Assembly (NCBI GenBank): GCA_016926955.1
Contig: JAFGNN010000035.1
Location: 1-55,484, forward strand
Source of the DNA: Spirochaetales bacterium
GTDB lineage: Bacteria > Spirochaetota > Spirochaetia > Treponematales > UBA12059
Direction: 5' to 3'
DNA length: 55,484 nucleotides
A model generated the notes under the pieces. It saw nothing but the letters and a program-made list of their open reading frames with translations. It made no database searches and was not told where the DNA came from. Numbering within the stretch: the first letter of the stretch is position 1; each line of letters opens with the position of its first letter. Of the stretch, positions 9,155-17,187 are shown one piece after another. Both the position numbers and the translations under genes were made by a program.

Positions 9155-10777
9155 TCAATCCTGGTCGCCGAGGACCCCGGGCTGCCCGGAACGGAAACGC
9201 TCTCCGGCGCGCGCCGCTATGCCCGGGTCGAGCCCCAGCAGTTCCGCGATGGCGAGCGCGTCGCTTCCCGCCTCCGGCGCGGCATCGTCGTCGACGAGCT
9301 CGTAACGCATGTGCCGGTTGATGCCGGCCAGCCGCTCCTCGAGCGGCGCGCCCGAGTCGAGCGCGTCCGACGCCGCGTTCCTGTCGAGCCCTTTCATCCG
9401 CAGGTACGCCGCTCCCTCCACTCGCGCGATGCCGCGGAAATGCGTCGCGAAAAAGGCCCGACCTCCGGCGCCCTCCGCGTACGCCCCGACGATGGCGGAG
9501 AGCAGTGCCTCCGCCTCGTGCGAGCCCGTGGTCCGCGCGAATTCGTCGAACGCCACCAGCGAACCTTCCCGGTCCTTCCAGGTCCGTTCGAAGCGGATGA
9601 TCTCGAAGCCGAAGCCCGAGAGCCCCGCGAGCCTCTCGCCCGCCAGCTCCCCGACGTAGGCGATGCGCGCGTAGACCTTGGTGCGGAAAACCCGCGCCGG
9701 CACGAAGAGCCCGGCCTGTGCCAGGAGTTGCAGGAACAGCACGGTCTGGAGCGCGACCGTCTTGCCGCCCATGTTCGATCCGAACAGCACCACCGCGGCC
9801 GCGTCGAAACGCGCGTCGAGCGGTCGATAGGAAAGCCCGAGCCGTCCGCAATCGGATTCGACGGGAACGAAGCGGGCTCCTTCGATCGTCATCGCGTCGG
9901 AGTCAAGCCGGGGGCGCGTGAGTCCGAGCTTGAGCGCGAGCGCGGCGCCCGCGCGCGCGAGGTCGAAGCGCGCGACGGCGGCCACGGCGGCGCGCAGTTC
10001 CGGCATGGCTTCGCGCGCCAGGACGGAGAGCCTCGCGAGCGCCTCCCCCTCGAGGACGGCTTCCCTGGCGAGCAGGCTTTCGCGTTCCGCCGCGAGCCTG
10101 AGCTCCGCGGCGCCCGGAAGCATGCGCACCAGGAGCTGGGCGTCGTCGTAGGGCTCCAGGGAAAGGCCGGCCTGAGCGGCGATCGGGGCGGAAAGGGCCG
10201 CCGCCGGGACGACGAGGAAGTCCCGGCCGTCGAAATCGAGCCCGGCGGAATGGCGAGCCCGCGACTCGGCGGCGGCCCGTACCGCGCGCAGCTCTGCATC
10301 GACGCGCGAGAGCGCCGAACGGACCGCGGCCAGACCCGGATGGAACGCGTCGGCCAGGAAGAAGGTCTCAGCGTCGGAACCGCCGCGATCGAGCTCAGCC
10401 GCGAGCGCCACGCAGGCGGGCGTCAACCCGAAGCGCCCCGCTCCGCCCCCCGCGTTCGCGATGGACGCCACGCCCCGATGATTTGCGAGGAATTTCTTGA
10501 TCTGGAACAGCTCGAGCATGTCGTACGAATCCCGCGCGTCGACCGGAACGCGCGGCATACGCCGCAGATGCCAGCTCAGCCGGTCGAGCGAAACCGGATC
10601 CGTTTCGAGCGCGGCAAGCAGCGCGAGGGCCGCGTCGATGTCATCGTGGCGCGCCTCGATCTCCGCGCGCTCGACCAGCACCTCGCGCGCGGCCTTGATG
10701 TCCTTGCCCCACGGGGTGAGCGGCTCCCAGGCGACGAGGAACTCGTCGAGCCGCGCGAAATCCCATGCGTCCTTCAT
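9155..10777 (-). CDS. kamC: MutS-related ATPase of the lysine fermentation cluster
   Basis: This 540-residue protein has a C-terminal MutS-type ABC ATPase domain with Walker A GSNMGGKT (333-340) and Walker B SLVAFDEFART (D411, E412). The N-terminal half is predicted helical lever/clamp-like, and there is no mismatch-recognition domain. MutS-like KamB/KamC pairs occur beside lysine aminomutase genes in known lysine fermenters, but their role is not established; maintenance or reactivation of the B12 mutase is a reasonable inference. Its ATG overlaps the kamB stop (ATGA), so the two are translationally coupled. GGAGGAAGG lies upstream. A true mismatch repair role is unlikely given the context and missing domains. 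Confidence 0.82.
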   Translation of the reverse strand: MKDAWDFARLDEFLVAWEPLTPWGKDIKAAREVLVERAEIEARHDDIDAALALLAALETDPVSLDRLSWHLRRMPRVPVDARDSYDMLELFQIKKFLANHRGVASIANAGGGAGRFGLTPACVALAAELDRGGSDAETFFLADAFHPGLAAVRSALSRVDAELRAVRAAAESRARHSAGLDFDGRDFLVVPAAALSAPIAAQAGLSLEPYDDAQLLVRMLPGAAELRLAAERESLLAREAVLEGEALARLSVLAREAMPELRAAVAAVARFDLARAGAALALKLGLTRPRLDSDAMTIEGARFVPVESDCGRLGLSYRPLDARFDAAAVVLFGSNMGGKTVALQTVLFLQLLAQAGLFVPARVFRTKVYARIAYVGELAGERLAGLSGFGFEIIRFERTWKDREGSLVAFDEFARTTGSHEAEALLSAIVGAYAEGAGGRAFFATHFRGIARVEGAAYLRMKGLDRNAASDALDSGAPLEERLAGINRHMRYELVDDDAAPEAGSDALAIAELLGLDPGIAARAGERFRSGQPGVLGDQD

Positions 10778-11688
10778 GCGCCTTCCTCCGGAACGCCGGG
10801 CTCGGCCCGGTACGGGTTGAACGACACGAGCCGCCCGAGTTCCCCGTCGCCGAGGCGCTCGAGGAAGGCTTCCTCGGAAACGCCGCGGCAGCTCACGGAA
10901 AAGCCCGAGAAGCGGATGGAGCGGGCGACGTACAGCGAGCGGGCGCCAAGGAACGAGGCGAGACCGGCGCCGTCGAGAAAGATCTTGGTGAAGTCGTCGA
11001 CGATCACGCCCCTCGCCTCGCGAGGCAGGCGGGCCGCGATCTCGGCCGTGAGCGCTCCTTCAAGCCTGAACGCCCCGGAGCCCGGAGCGCCGTCGTCCCC
11101 GGACGCGGGCGCGAGGGGAAGCGACATGAGGAGAGCCATCCGCCGGACGAGCTCCGCCGAGCGCGCGAAGCTCGCCGGTTCGACACGGAGCGCGTAGACC
11201 ATGGATGCGTCCCGCCGGCCGGCCACCTGGGTCACCCGGTTCACCGCGCCGTCCACGAGCACGGTCCGCGCCAGGCCCTCCGCGAGTATCGCCTCGAGCG
11301 CCGCGTCCAGCCCCGCGTTCGTCTCGGGACCGACGAGGGCGACCGTCCCGTCGCGCGCTGCCCTCGCGACGCAGCAGGGGCCGAGCGCCGTGGAGCCGGG
11401 CAGAGCCGCGATCAGTTCCGGGGACGCGCCGCCCGAGCGCAGGAAGCGCCCGGCCGTCACGAACACGTCGCCTGAGGCCACGGGCACGGCCGGCTTGCGT
11501 ACGCCCGAGATGAAATCGCGGACTTCGCCGTCGTAGCCGGCGCCGAGCAGGGCGAGCGGCAAGCCGCCTTCCCCGCCGCGCCGGACCAGGGCCGCGGCGC
11601 GGTTCAGGAAGGTGGTCTTGCCCGAATGCTTGCCCGGCCCGGTCACGAAGGTGACGCGCCCGGCGAAGTCGCGGGCGGAATCGAGCAT
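10774..11688 (-). CDS. kamB: KamB-like P-loop protein, partner of KamC
   Basis: The 304-residue protein begins with a P-loop GPGKHSGKT at 17-25, the nucleotide-binding signature. The rest is an alanine/glycine-rich mixed alpha/beta protein without another motif I recognise. Its position (6 nt after kamA, overlapping kamC by ATGA) and size match the KamB proteins of lysine fermentation clusters. The biochemical role is unknown. It probably acts with KamC as an ATPase pair serving the aminomutases. The symbol rests mainly on synteny and the P-loop, so it is less secure than KamA. Confidence 0.68.
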   Translation of the reverse strand: MLDSARDFAGRVTFVTGPGKHSGKTTFLNRAAALVRRGGEGGLPLALLGAGYDGEVRDFISGVRKPAVPVASGDVFVTAGRFLRSGGASPELIAALPGSTALGPCCVARAARDGTVALVGPETNAGLDAALEAILAEGLARTVLVDGAVNRVTQVAGRRDASMVYALRVEPASFARSAELVRRMALLMSLPLAPASGDDGAPGSGAFRLEGALTAEIAARLPREARGVIVDDFTKIFLDGAGLASFLGARSLYVARSIRFSGFSVSCRGVSEEAFLERLGDGELGRLVSFNPYRAEPGVPEEGA

Positions 11689-11694
11689 CGGAGG

Positions 11695-13008
11695 CTACCG
11701 CGAACCCTGGGTGCGCTGCTTCCGCGTGCTCGTGTCCTTGTTCGCGAGGCGCTTGCCGCGCTCGAGTCCTTGCGGCTCCAACGCGTGCTCGCTCTTGTCG
11801 AGGAGGCGCGCGACCCCGCAGCACGAGCTGAGCTGCGGATCGGTGTCGCAGATCGGGCATTTGCCGCAATCCTCGACGTAGCGGGTCGGCTCGTCGTAGG
11901 TGGTGATGACGCCCTCGTAATTGCGGAGCACCACGCGCTTCTCGTTGGAGGTGATCAGGTAGTTCGGCATGACCGGCGTCTTTCCGCCGCCGCCGGGCGC
12001 GTCGATGACGAAGGTCGGCACCGCCATTCCCGAGGTGTGCCCACGGAGGTTCTCGATGATCTCGATGCCCTTCGACACGGTGGTGCGGAAGTGGCCGATG
12101 CCGCGAGAGAGGTCGCACTGGTAGATGTAGTACGGCTTGACGCGGATGGCCAGAAGCTTCTGCACGAGCTTCTTCATCAGCACGGGGCAGTCGTTCACGT
12201 CGCGGAGCAGCACGCTCTGGTTCCCCAGCGGAATGCCCGCGTCCGCGAGCTTGCGGCAGGCCTCGCGCGACTCGGCCGTGATCTCCTTCGGGTGGTTGAA
12301 GTGCGTATTGAGGTAGATCGGGTGGTATTTCTTGAGCATGTTCACCAAATCGTCGGTGACGCGCATCGGCATGACCACCGGGACGCGCGAGCCGATGCGG
12401 ATGATCTCGACGTGCGGAATGGCGCGGATTTTGGCGATGATGCGCTCGAGTTTCTCGTCGGAGAGCACGAGCGGGTCGCCGCCGGATATGAGCACGTCGC
12501 GCACCACCGGAGTTTTGCGGATATACTCGACCGCGGCGTCGATGTGCTCGTCGGTCATGTGCACGTCCTCGAAGCCCACCAGGCGCCTGCGAGTGCAGTG
12601 GCGGCAGTTCATCGAGCAGATGTTTGTGACGAGGAGCAGCACGCGGTCGGGGTAGCGGTGCGTGAGCCCCGGCACCGGGCTGTCGACGTCTTCGTGCAGG
12701 GGGTCGTCCTGGTCGCCGGCCTCGTCGCGCGTCTCGGGCAGGCGCGGAATCGCCTGCAGGCGGACCGGGCAGCCGGGGTTGGCAGCGTCTATGAGGCTGG
12801 CGTAGTACGGCGTGATGGCCATGCGGAAGCGCTCGAGCACCTTCGTGATGTCCGCCTTCTCCGCGTCGGAGAGCGGGATGACCTTCGAGAGCGTCTCGAC
12901 GTCCTTGATGTCGTTGCGCATCTGCCAGTGCCAGTCGTTCCACTCCTCCGGCGTCACGTCCTTCCAGAGCGGTATCTTCCGGTAATCGTACGAATCATAA
13001 GCGTGCAT
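11695..13008 (-). CDS. kamA: Lysine 2,3-aminomutase (radical SAM)
   Basis: KamA converts L-lysine to L-beta-lysine, the first step of the pathway, using SAM, a [4Fe-4S] cluster and PLP. The 437-residue protein has the radical-SAM cluster motif C131-SMN-C135-RH-C138 and the PLP lysine K343 in PGGGGKTPVMPNY. The C-terminal cysteines (CGKCPIC, then CC) are those that bind structural zinc in the family. Length is normal, with a short basic tail rich in K, R and T. The ATG has AAGGAG 7 nt upstream. A short inverted-repeat element lies immediately upstream of this Shine-Dalgarno site. The related glutamate or arginine mutases are less likely given the surrounding pathway genes. Confidence 0.96.
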   Translation of the reverse strand: MHAYDSYDYRKIPLWKDVTPEEWNDWHWQMRNDIKDVETLSKVIPLSDAEKADITKVLERFRMAITPYYASLIDAANPGCPVRLQAIPRLPETRDEAGDQDDPLHEDVDSPVPGLTHRYPDRVLLLVTNICSMNCRHCTRRRLVGFEDVHMTDEHIDAAVEYIRKTPVVRDVLISGGDPLVLSDEKLERIIAKIRAIPHVEIIRIGSRVPVVMPMRVTDDLVNMLKKYHPIYLNTHFNHPKEITAESREACRKLADAGIPLGNQSVLLRDVNDCPVLMKKLVQKLLAIRVKPYYIYQCDLSRGIGHFRTTVSKGIEIIENLRGHTSGMAVPTFVIDAPGGGGKTPVMPNYLITSNEKRVVLRNYEGVITTYDEPTRYVEDCGKCPICDTDPQLSSCCGVARLLDKSEHALEPQGLERGKRLANKDTSTRKQRTQGSR

Positions 13009-13026
13009 GCTTGCTCCTTGAAGAAG

Positions 13027-13147
13027 ACCACGGAGTCACGGAGACACGGAGGAAGGAGGGAGAAGAAATCGTCGAGGTACGGGAAATTCCAAATCCATTT
13101 CCCGATATTTCTCCCTTTTCACTCCCACACTCCGTGCCTCCGTGGTT
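13027..13147. repeat. Gene-less inverted-repeat element between kce and kamA
   Basis: The left arm, starting ACCACGGAGTCACGGAG (13027), is matched by the inverted right arm CTCCGTGCCTCCGTGGT (13130-13146) with one mismatch. Inside, the GGGAGAAGAAAT region pairs with ATATTTCTCCC, and GGGAAAT (13081-13087) pairs with ATTTCCC (13097-13103). The whole 120-nt unit can therefore fold as one long hairpin. It ends next to the kce stop on one side and just before the kamA Shine-Dalgarno on the other. Its arms match those of the GxxExxY element at 13995-14473. It looks like a non-autonomous, MITE-like relative. Confidence 0.8.
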
Positions 13148-13148
13148 T

Positions 13149-13973
13149 CTATTTCTTCAGTTTCAGGTACGCCCGGACCTCGGCCGGGGTGGCGGGGGCC
13201 AGGGCGGCTTCGCGGGCGAGCCGGGCGGCCCGCTCGACGAGCTGGGCGTTCGACTCCGCGAGCACTCCCTTCGAATAATAGACGTTGTCCTCGAAGCCCA
13301 CGCGGATCCAGCCGCCGCGCGCGATGGCCGCGTACTGGGCCGGCAGCGAGGCGCGGCCGATGCCCATCACGGTGTAGTCGGCGCCTTCCGGCATGGCCCG
13401 GCAGAACGAGTCGAGCGCGTCGAGGCTGAAGGGCACCGCGCCCGGCACGTTGAGCACGAAGCCGTAGTGGTAGGGCGGCTCGAGGAGTCCTTCCTTCACG
13501 AGGATGCGGCTCGCGTGCACGTGCCCCAGGTCGAAGCACTCGAGGGTCGGCCTCACCTTGCGCGCCTTGAATTCCTTCGCGAAGGCGCGCATCACCGGCA
13601 GGGTGTTGACGATGTACTCGTCGCCGAAATTGACCGTGCCGCAGTCGAGGCTGGCCATCTCGGGCTCGAGCTCGATGACGGGCCTGAGGCGCTCGTCCGC
13701 CGTGTCGCCCACCGCGCCGCCCGTGGTTATCTCCACGACGATGTCGGTGCGCGCCCTGATCATCTCGATGGCCTTGCGGAACACCTTCGGGTCCTGCGTC
13801 GGCTTCCCGTTCTCGTCGCGGACGTGCAGGTGCAATATCGCCGCGCCCGCCTCGCGGCAGGCCACGGCGGTGTCGGCGATCTCCTCCGCCGTGATCGGCA
13901 ATGCCGGCTGCAGCTGCTTGGAGGTCTCCGCCCCCGTGCACGCGCAGGTGATGACTATCTTTCCCTCAAGCAT
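13149..13973 (-). CDS. kce: 3-keto-5-aminohexanoate cleavage enzyme (BKACE family)
   Basis: Kce condenses 3-keto-5-aminohexanoate with acetyl-CoA and cleaves it to L-3-aminobutyryl-CoA and acetoacetate. The 274-residue protein matches the usual BKACE length. The zinc ligands are H48 and H50 (ILHLHVRDENG) and E228 (GFEDN). The early motif VITCACTGAETSK and GGAVGDTADERL fit the family. The ATG at 13973 is chosen because GGAG lies 6 nt upstream; the longer frame reads back into a repeat element. BKACE enzymes have varied substrates, but the neighbouring kam and kdd genes make this assignment strong. It is flanked by two related inverted-repeat elements. Confidence 0.93.
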   Translation of the reverse strand: MLEGKIVITCACTGAETSKQLQPALPITAEEIADTAVACREAGAAILHLHVRDENGKPTQDPKVFRKAIEMIRARTDIVVEITTGGAVGDTADERLRPVIELEPEMASLDCGTVNFGDEYIVNTLPVMRAFAKEFKARKVRPTLECFDLGHVHASRILVKEGLLEPPYHYGFVLNVPGAVPFSLDALDSFCRAMPEGADYTVMGIGRASLPAQYAAIARGGWIRVGFEDNVYYSKGVLAESNAQLVERAARLAREAALAPATPAEVRAYLKLKK

Positions 13974-14020
13974 ATGGACTCCTTCACGAGATTGAACCAC
14001 GGAGACACGGAGGCACGGAG

Positions 14021-14041
14021 CGAGGAGCGAGGAGCGAGGAG
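14021..14041 (+). repeat. Triple CGAGGAG tandem repeat
   Basis: Three exact 7-bp CGAGGAG units follow directly after the left terminal repeat of the GxxExxY cassette. This kind of array is prone to slippage and lies outside any coding sequence. Confidence 0.85.
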
Positions 14042-14050
14042 GGAGGCGGA

Positions 14051-14431
14051 TCAAAGGGAAAACCGCCTGAGGCCATCTCTGAGCAAGGCGCTTTTGAAAT
14101 TGAAGAGCAAGCCGATTCGCCATCCGCCGAGCTTCATATACGACAGGAGCTGGGCTTCATGGACAGGCAGGATCGCTTCGACGGTCTTGAGTTCGATGAC
14201 GACCTTGCCTTCCACGACCAGATCAGCCCGGAAGGATCCGGAAAGCGACACGCCTTTGTAGGCAACCCGAACTCCGACCTGACTGACGCAAGCCAACCCC
14301 GCGTTCGCCAATTCCAGACCAAGCGCTTCCTCGTACACCGACTCGAGCAATCCGGGACCGAGCTCCCGGTGAACCTCGATAGCGCATCGGATGATGCGCT
14401 CCGTGAGTTCCTCCTCCCTCAGTTTCCCCAC
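14051..14431 (-). CDS. GxxExxY-family protein (PD-(D/E)xK-like nuclease fold)
   Basis: The 126-residue protein shows the naming motif G27-L-L-E30-S-V-Y33. It also has a PD-(D/E)xK-like core: D70 in SFRADLVVEGK, then E80-L-K82 in VVIELKTVEAI. Those residues are the metal-binding set of many DNA nucleases, though no activity is established for this family. The GTG at 14431 has GGAGG 6 nt upstream, just inside the right terminal repeat. The gene is the sole cargo of the inverted-repeat cassette at 13995-14473. It has no evident role in lysine metabolism and probably arrived with the repeats. An alternative is a selfish or stability gene. Confidence 0.85.
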   Translation of the reverse strand: MGKLREEELTERIIRCAIEVHRELGPGLLESVYEEALGLELANAGLACVSQVGVRVAYKGVSLSGSFRADLVVEGKVVIELKTVEAILPVHEAQLLSYMKLGGWRIGLLFNFKSALLRDGLRRFSL

Positions 14432-14483
14432 TCTTCCTCCCTCTTCCCTCCGTGCCTCCGTGCCTCTGTGGTTTCTTGATCTT

Positions 14484-15776
14484 CTACTTCCCCGCCGGGA
14501 ACCTGGCCATGGTGAGCTCGAGGGATTCCTCGATGGCGGACAGGGCTTTCTGCAGGTCCGCGTCGGTGTGGCGGTGGGCGATGTACCAGTGGTGGAAGGG
14601 CTGTATGAACAGGCCCCGCCGGATGGTCTGCGTGTAGAAGTACTCGCGCCGCGCCTTGTATGCCTTCTCGCCGGGGGTGCCCGCGTCCTCGCCGGGGCCG
14701 CGGTCGAAGGTCAGGAAGGGCATGGGCGGGATGCCCGACACCGTGCCCGGAAGCCCCGAGCGTTCGACGATGCCGCGCAGGTCCGCGAGGAACTTCGTGC
14801 CGCGCTTCCAGATCGACTCCGGCACGTCCTCGCGCACGAGTATCTCGAGGGTCTTGAGGGACGCCACCATCTCGAGGCTGTTCGGGAAGAAGGTCGACGA
14901 GACGAAGACCTTGGACTCGCACACCTGCATGATCTCGCGCTTGCCGGCCACACAGCTGATGGCGTAGCCGTTCGCCATGGCCTTGCCGAAGGTGCCCAGG
15001 TCGGGCGTGACGCCGTAGCGCTCCTGCGCGCCGCCCAGGGAGGCGCGGAAACCGGTGCGGATCTCGTCGAAGACGAGCACCGCCCCGTGCGCGTGGGCGA
15101 GCTCCTTGACGCCCTCGAGGTAGGCCTTCGTCGGCTCCTCGACCGGCTTCGCGAGCGGGTGCCCGACCGGCGTGATGATGACGCAGGCCACCTTGCCCTT
15201 GTGCGCTTCCAGCTTCGCCTCAAGCGACTCGAGCGAGCCGTACTCGAACTCGTCGGTCAGCGCGAGGGTCGAAGCGGGCACGCCGCCGTGGTTCTCGACG
15301 CACCAGTCGTGCCAGCCGTGGTAGCCGCAGCGGAGCACCACCTCGCGGTCCGTGTAGCCGCGCGCGATGCGCAATGCCAAGGTCGTGGCGTCGGAGCCGG
15401 TCTTGACCGGAATCACCTGCTCGGCGCAGGGCACCAGGTCGACGACGCGGCGCTCGAGCTCGTTCTGGGCCGGCTGGACCAGGCTGAAGCAGAAGCCGCG
15501 CTCGTCCATCTGGCGCTTCACGGCCTCGTTCACTTCCTTTTCGTCGTAGCCGAGGATGATCGGCCCGTAGGCGCAGAGCATGTCGATGTAGTCGTTGCCG
15601 TCCACGTCGACGATGTGCCCGCCGTAACCCCGGTCGATGAAGATCGGGTACTCGCCCTGCACGAAGTTGTAGGGCCTGCGGATGCCCATGACGCCGCCCG
15701 GGGAAAGGCGCTTCGCCTCCTCGAACATGGCCATGGATTTGTCGAGCTTCAGCTTCGGGAATTCCTTCGCCGCCAT
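14484..15776 (-). CDS. Class III PLP aminotransferase, glutamate-1-semialdehyde aminomutase-like
   Basis: The 430-residue protein has the class III fold. The PLP lysine is K265 in DLGTFGKAMANG, the aspartate contacting the pyridine nitrogen is D237 in VLVFDEIRTGF, and phosphate contacts lie near TGSDATTLALR (126-136). Such enzymes transfer an amino group from an omega- or beta-amino acid or shift it within a molecule. It lies between kdd and kce, and Kal ammonia-lyase is absent here. It may therefore handle 3-aminobutyrate or another pathway amine; this is inference. It is unlikely to be HemL given the operon. The ATG at 15776 is preceded by GGTGG; the open frame upstream is GC-rich, structured and not protein-like. 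Confidence 0.86.
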   Translation of the reverse strand: MAAKEFPKLKLDKSMAMFEEAKRLSPGGVMGIRRPYNFVQGEYPIFIDRGYGGHIVDVDGNDYIDMLCAYGPIILGYDEKEVNEAVKRQMDERGFCFSLVQPAQNELERRVVDLVPCAEQVIPVKTGSDATTLALRIARGYTDREVVLRCGYHGWHDWCVENHGGVPASTLALTDEFEYGSLESLEAKLEAHKGKVACVIITPVGHPLAKPVEEPTKAYLEGVKELAHAHGAVLVFDEIRTGFRASLGGAQERYGVTPDLGTFGKAMANGYAISCVAGKREIMQVCESKVFVSSTFFPNSLEMVASLKTLEILVREDVPESIWKRGTKFLADLRGIVERSGLPGTVSGIPPMPFLTFDRGPGEDAGTPGEKAYKARREYFYTQTIRRGLFIQPFHHWYIAHRHTDADLQKALSAIEESLELTMARFPAGK

Positions 15777-16146
15777 AACGCGTCCACCTCGAAACGGGAA
15801 CCGCGGGCCGGCGGTCTCGTCCGCCGACCCGATGCGCGGTCTCCGCATGACCGGCTCGAGACCGCGACGCCCCCGCCCGGCCCAAGCCGATCGGGGAGAC
15901 TCGAGGTATCGGGCCGCGCCGGGGACGGGGAGCCCCCGGGGCGGGAACGCGACCTGCATGGTCGCGTCCCGCGTTGGAACCTGACTGGGACGCGTACCGG
16001 AGGGACCGCGCGCAGGTCCGACCGGACAGGAAGGCGGACTGCCCCCGCCAGGAGACGCCCCGTAGCGCCCCAGGCTCGCCGCCTTCCTGCGTCCGTCGCG
16101 CCCTTCCCTTCCGGAACGGATTCCGTCCGGGTCGGTGCGCCTTCGA
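15777..16146. other. 370-bp structured gap between kdd and the aminotransferase
   Basis: I see no gene in this very GC-rich interval. It holds strong inverted repeats. 15941-15954 pairs with 15960-15972, 13-14 bp with a one-base bulge around a short loop. CAGGAAGGCGG (16027-16037) pairs perfectly with CCGCCTTCCTG (16079-16089) across 41 nt. There is no U-tract. It may attenuate transcription from the kdd promoter or stabilise mRNA ends. Confidence 0.5.
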
Positions 16147-17187
16147 TCACTTCACGTACTGCTTCTCGAAGAAGTCGCGGAGCGCCGCGTTCTCGCGGAG
16201 CTCCCAGAGCGTGATCTCGGCGTGGTCCTTGGTGTAGCCGTTGCCGATGATCATGAGCACGTCCTTGCCGATGCCCTCGGCTCCGAGCGCCGCGCGCGTG
16301 AAGCTCGTGGCCATGCTGAAGAAGTACACGGTGCCATTCTCGCGCACCGGCAGGATCGACGCCATCTCGGTGCCCTGCATGTTCACGCAGTTGATGACGA
16401 TGTCGACCTCCTTCCCGCCGTTCTTCTTCAGGGTCTCTTCCAGCATGTCGAGCGGCTTCGAGGCGTCGGCCATGACGATCTCGTGGCAGAGCTTGAGCTC
16501 GCGGAGGGCCTTGACGTACTTCTCGTTGCGCACGTTGGCCAGCACGCGGCCGGTCGGGCCGACGCGCTTCATGGCCTCGTAGCAGCAGAGCATGCCCGAC
16601 TTGCCGCCGGCGCCCATGACCAGGACCGAGTCGCCCGGCTTCACGAGCTTGGCGGTCTGCGCGGGAGCGCCGGCCACGTCGAGGGCCGCGAGCGCGAGGC
16701 CTTCGTCCATGTCGGCGGGGAGCTTGGCGTAGATGCCGCTCTCGAAGAGGATGGCCTGGGCGTCGACGAGCACGCGGTCCACCTCGGGCATCACCTTGAG
16801 GATCCTGTTGATCTTCAAGGGGGTGAGCGAAAGGGACACGAGGCTGGCGATCGTGTCGCCCACCTTGAGGTCGCGGTCCTTGAGGGCCGAGCCGATCTTG
16901 GCCACCTTTCCGATGAACATGCCGCCGGAGCCCGTCACCGGGTTCTGCTGCTTGCCGCGGGCGGCGACGATCTCCAGGATCTTCTTCCCGATCTTCTCGG
17001 GATCGTGGCCGGCTTCCTCCTCGATCTGGGTGAAGCTGGCGGAATCGACATTGAGCGCTATGACGTCGAGGAGGATCTCGTTGTCGTAGACGACGCTCAT
17101 GTCGTTGTCGAGGCGCTGCGCGGTCTGCGGCAACGCCCCGGCGGGTTCGAGGACGCGATGGGTTCCGTACTTGTTTCCGAGCGGCAT
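16147..17187 (-). CDS. kdd: L-erythro-3,5-diaminohexanoate dehydrogenase
   Basis: Kdd oxidatively deaminates 3,5-diaminohexanoate to 3-keto-5-aminohexanoate with NAD(P)+, feeding Kce. The 346-residue protein matches the family length. It has a GroES-like substrate region (about 1-180) and a Rossmann domain with VLVMGAGGKSG at 188-198. The conserved start YGTHRVLEP and the QQNPVTGSGGM stretch also fit. It is the first gene of the leftward lysine block, with a promoter at 17299-17327, a leader of about 105 nt and AAGGAG before the ATG. Other zinc-type alcohol dehydrogenases are unlikely given the neighbours. Confidence 0.94.
   Translation of the reverse strand: MPLGNKYGTHRVLEPAGALPQTAQRLDNDMSVVYDNEILLDVIALNVDSASFTQIEEEAGHDPEKIGKKILEIVAARGKQQNPVTGSGGMFIGKVAKIGSALKDRDLKVGDTIASLVSLSLTPLKINRILKVMPEVDRVLVDAQAILFESGIYAKLPADMDEGLALAALDVAGAPAQTAKLVKPGDSVLVMGAGGKSGMLCCYEAMKRVGPTGRVLANVRNEKYVKALRELKLCHEIVMADASKPLDMLEETLKKNGGKEVDIVINCVNMQGTEMASILPVRENGTVYFFSMATSFTRAALGAEGIGKDVLMIIGNGYTKDHAEITLWELRENAALRDFFEKQYVK

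Larger units (their letters stand above)
13995..14473. mobile_element. GxxExxY cassette with about 26-bp terminal inverted repeats
   Basis: The left end (13995-14020) reads AACCACGGAG followed by two further CACGGAG units. The right end (14448-14473) is its inverted copy, with about two mismatches. Between them lies one complete gene of the GxxExxY family and a CGAGGAG triplet repeat. The element sits between the kce Shine-Dalgarno region and the aminotransferase stop and breaks neither gene. No transposase is present, so mobility is inferred from the terminal repeats, the gene-less relative at 13027-13147 and the intergenic fit. Confidence 0.72.

Noticed and set aside
9155-10777. True DNA mismatch repair MutS or MutS2
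   Set aside because: It lacks the mismatch-recognition and Smr domains and is coupled to kamB beside kamA.
11060-12943. 627-codon minus-strand frame across kamA and kamB
   Set aside because: It is out of frame with two real genes and carries no recognisable domain.
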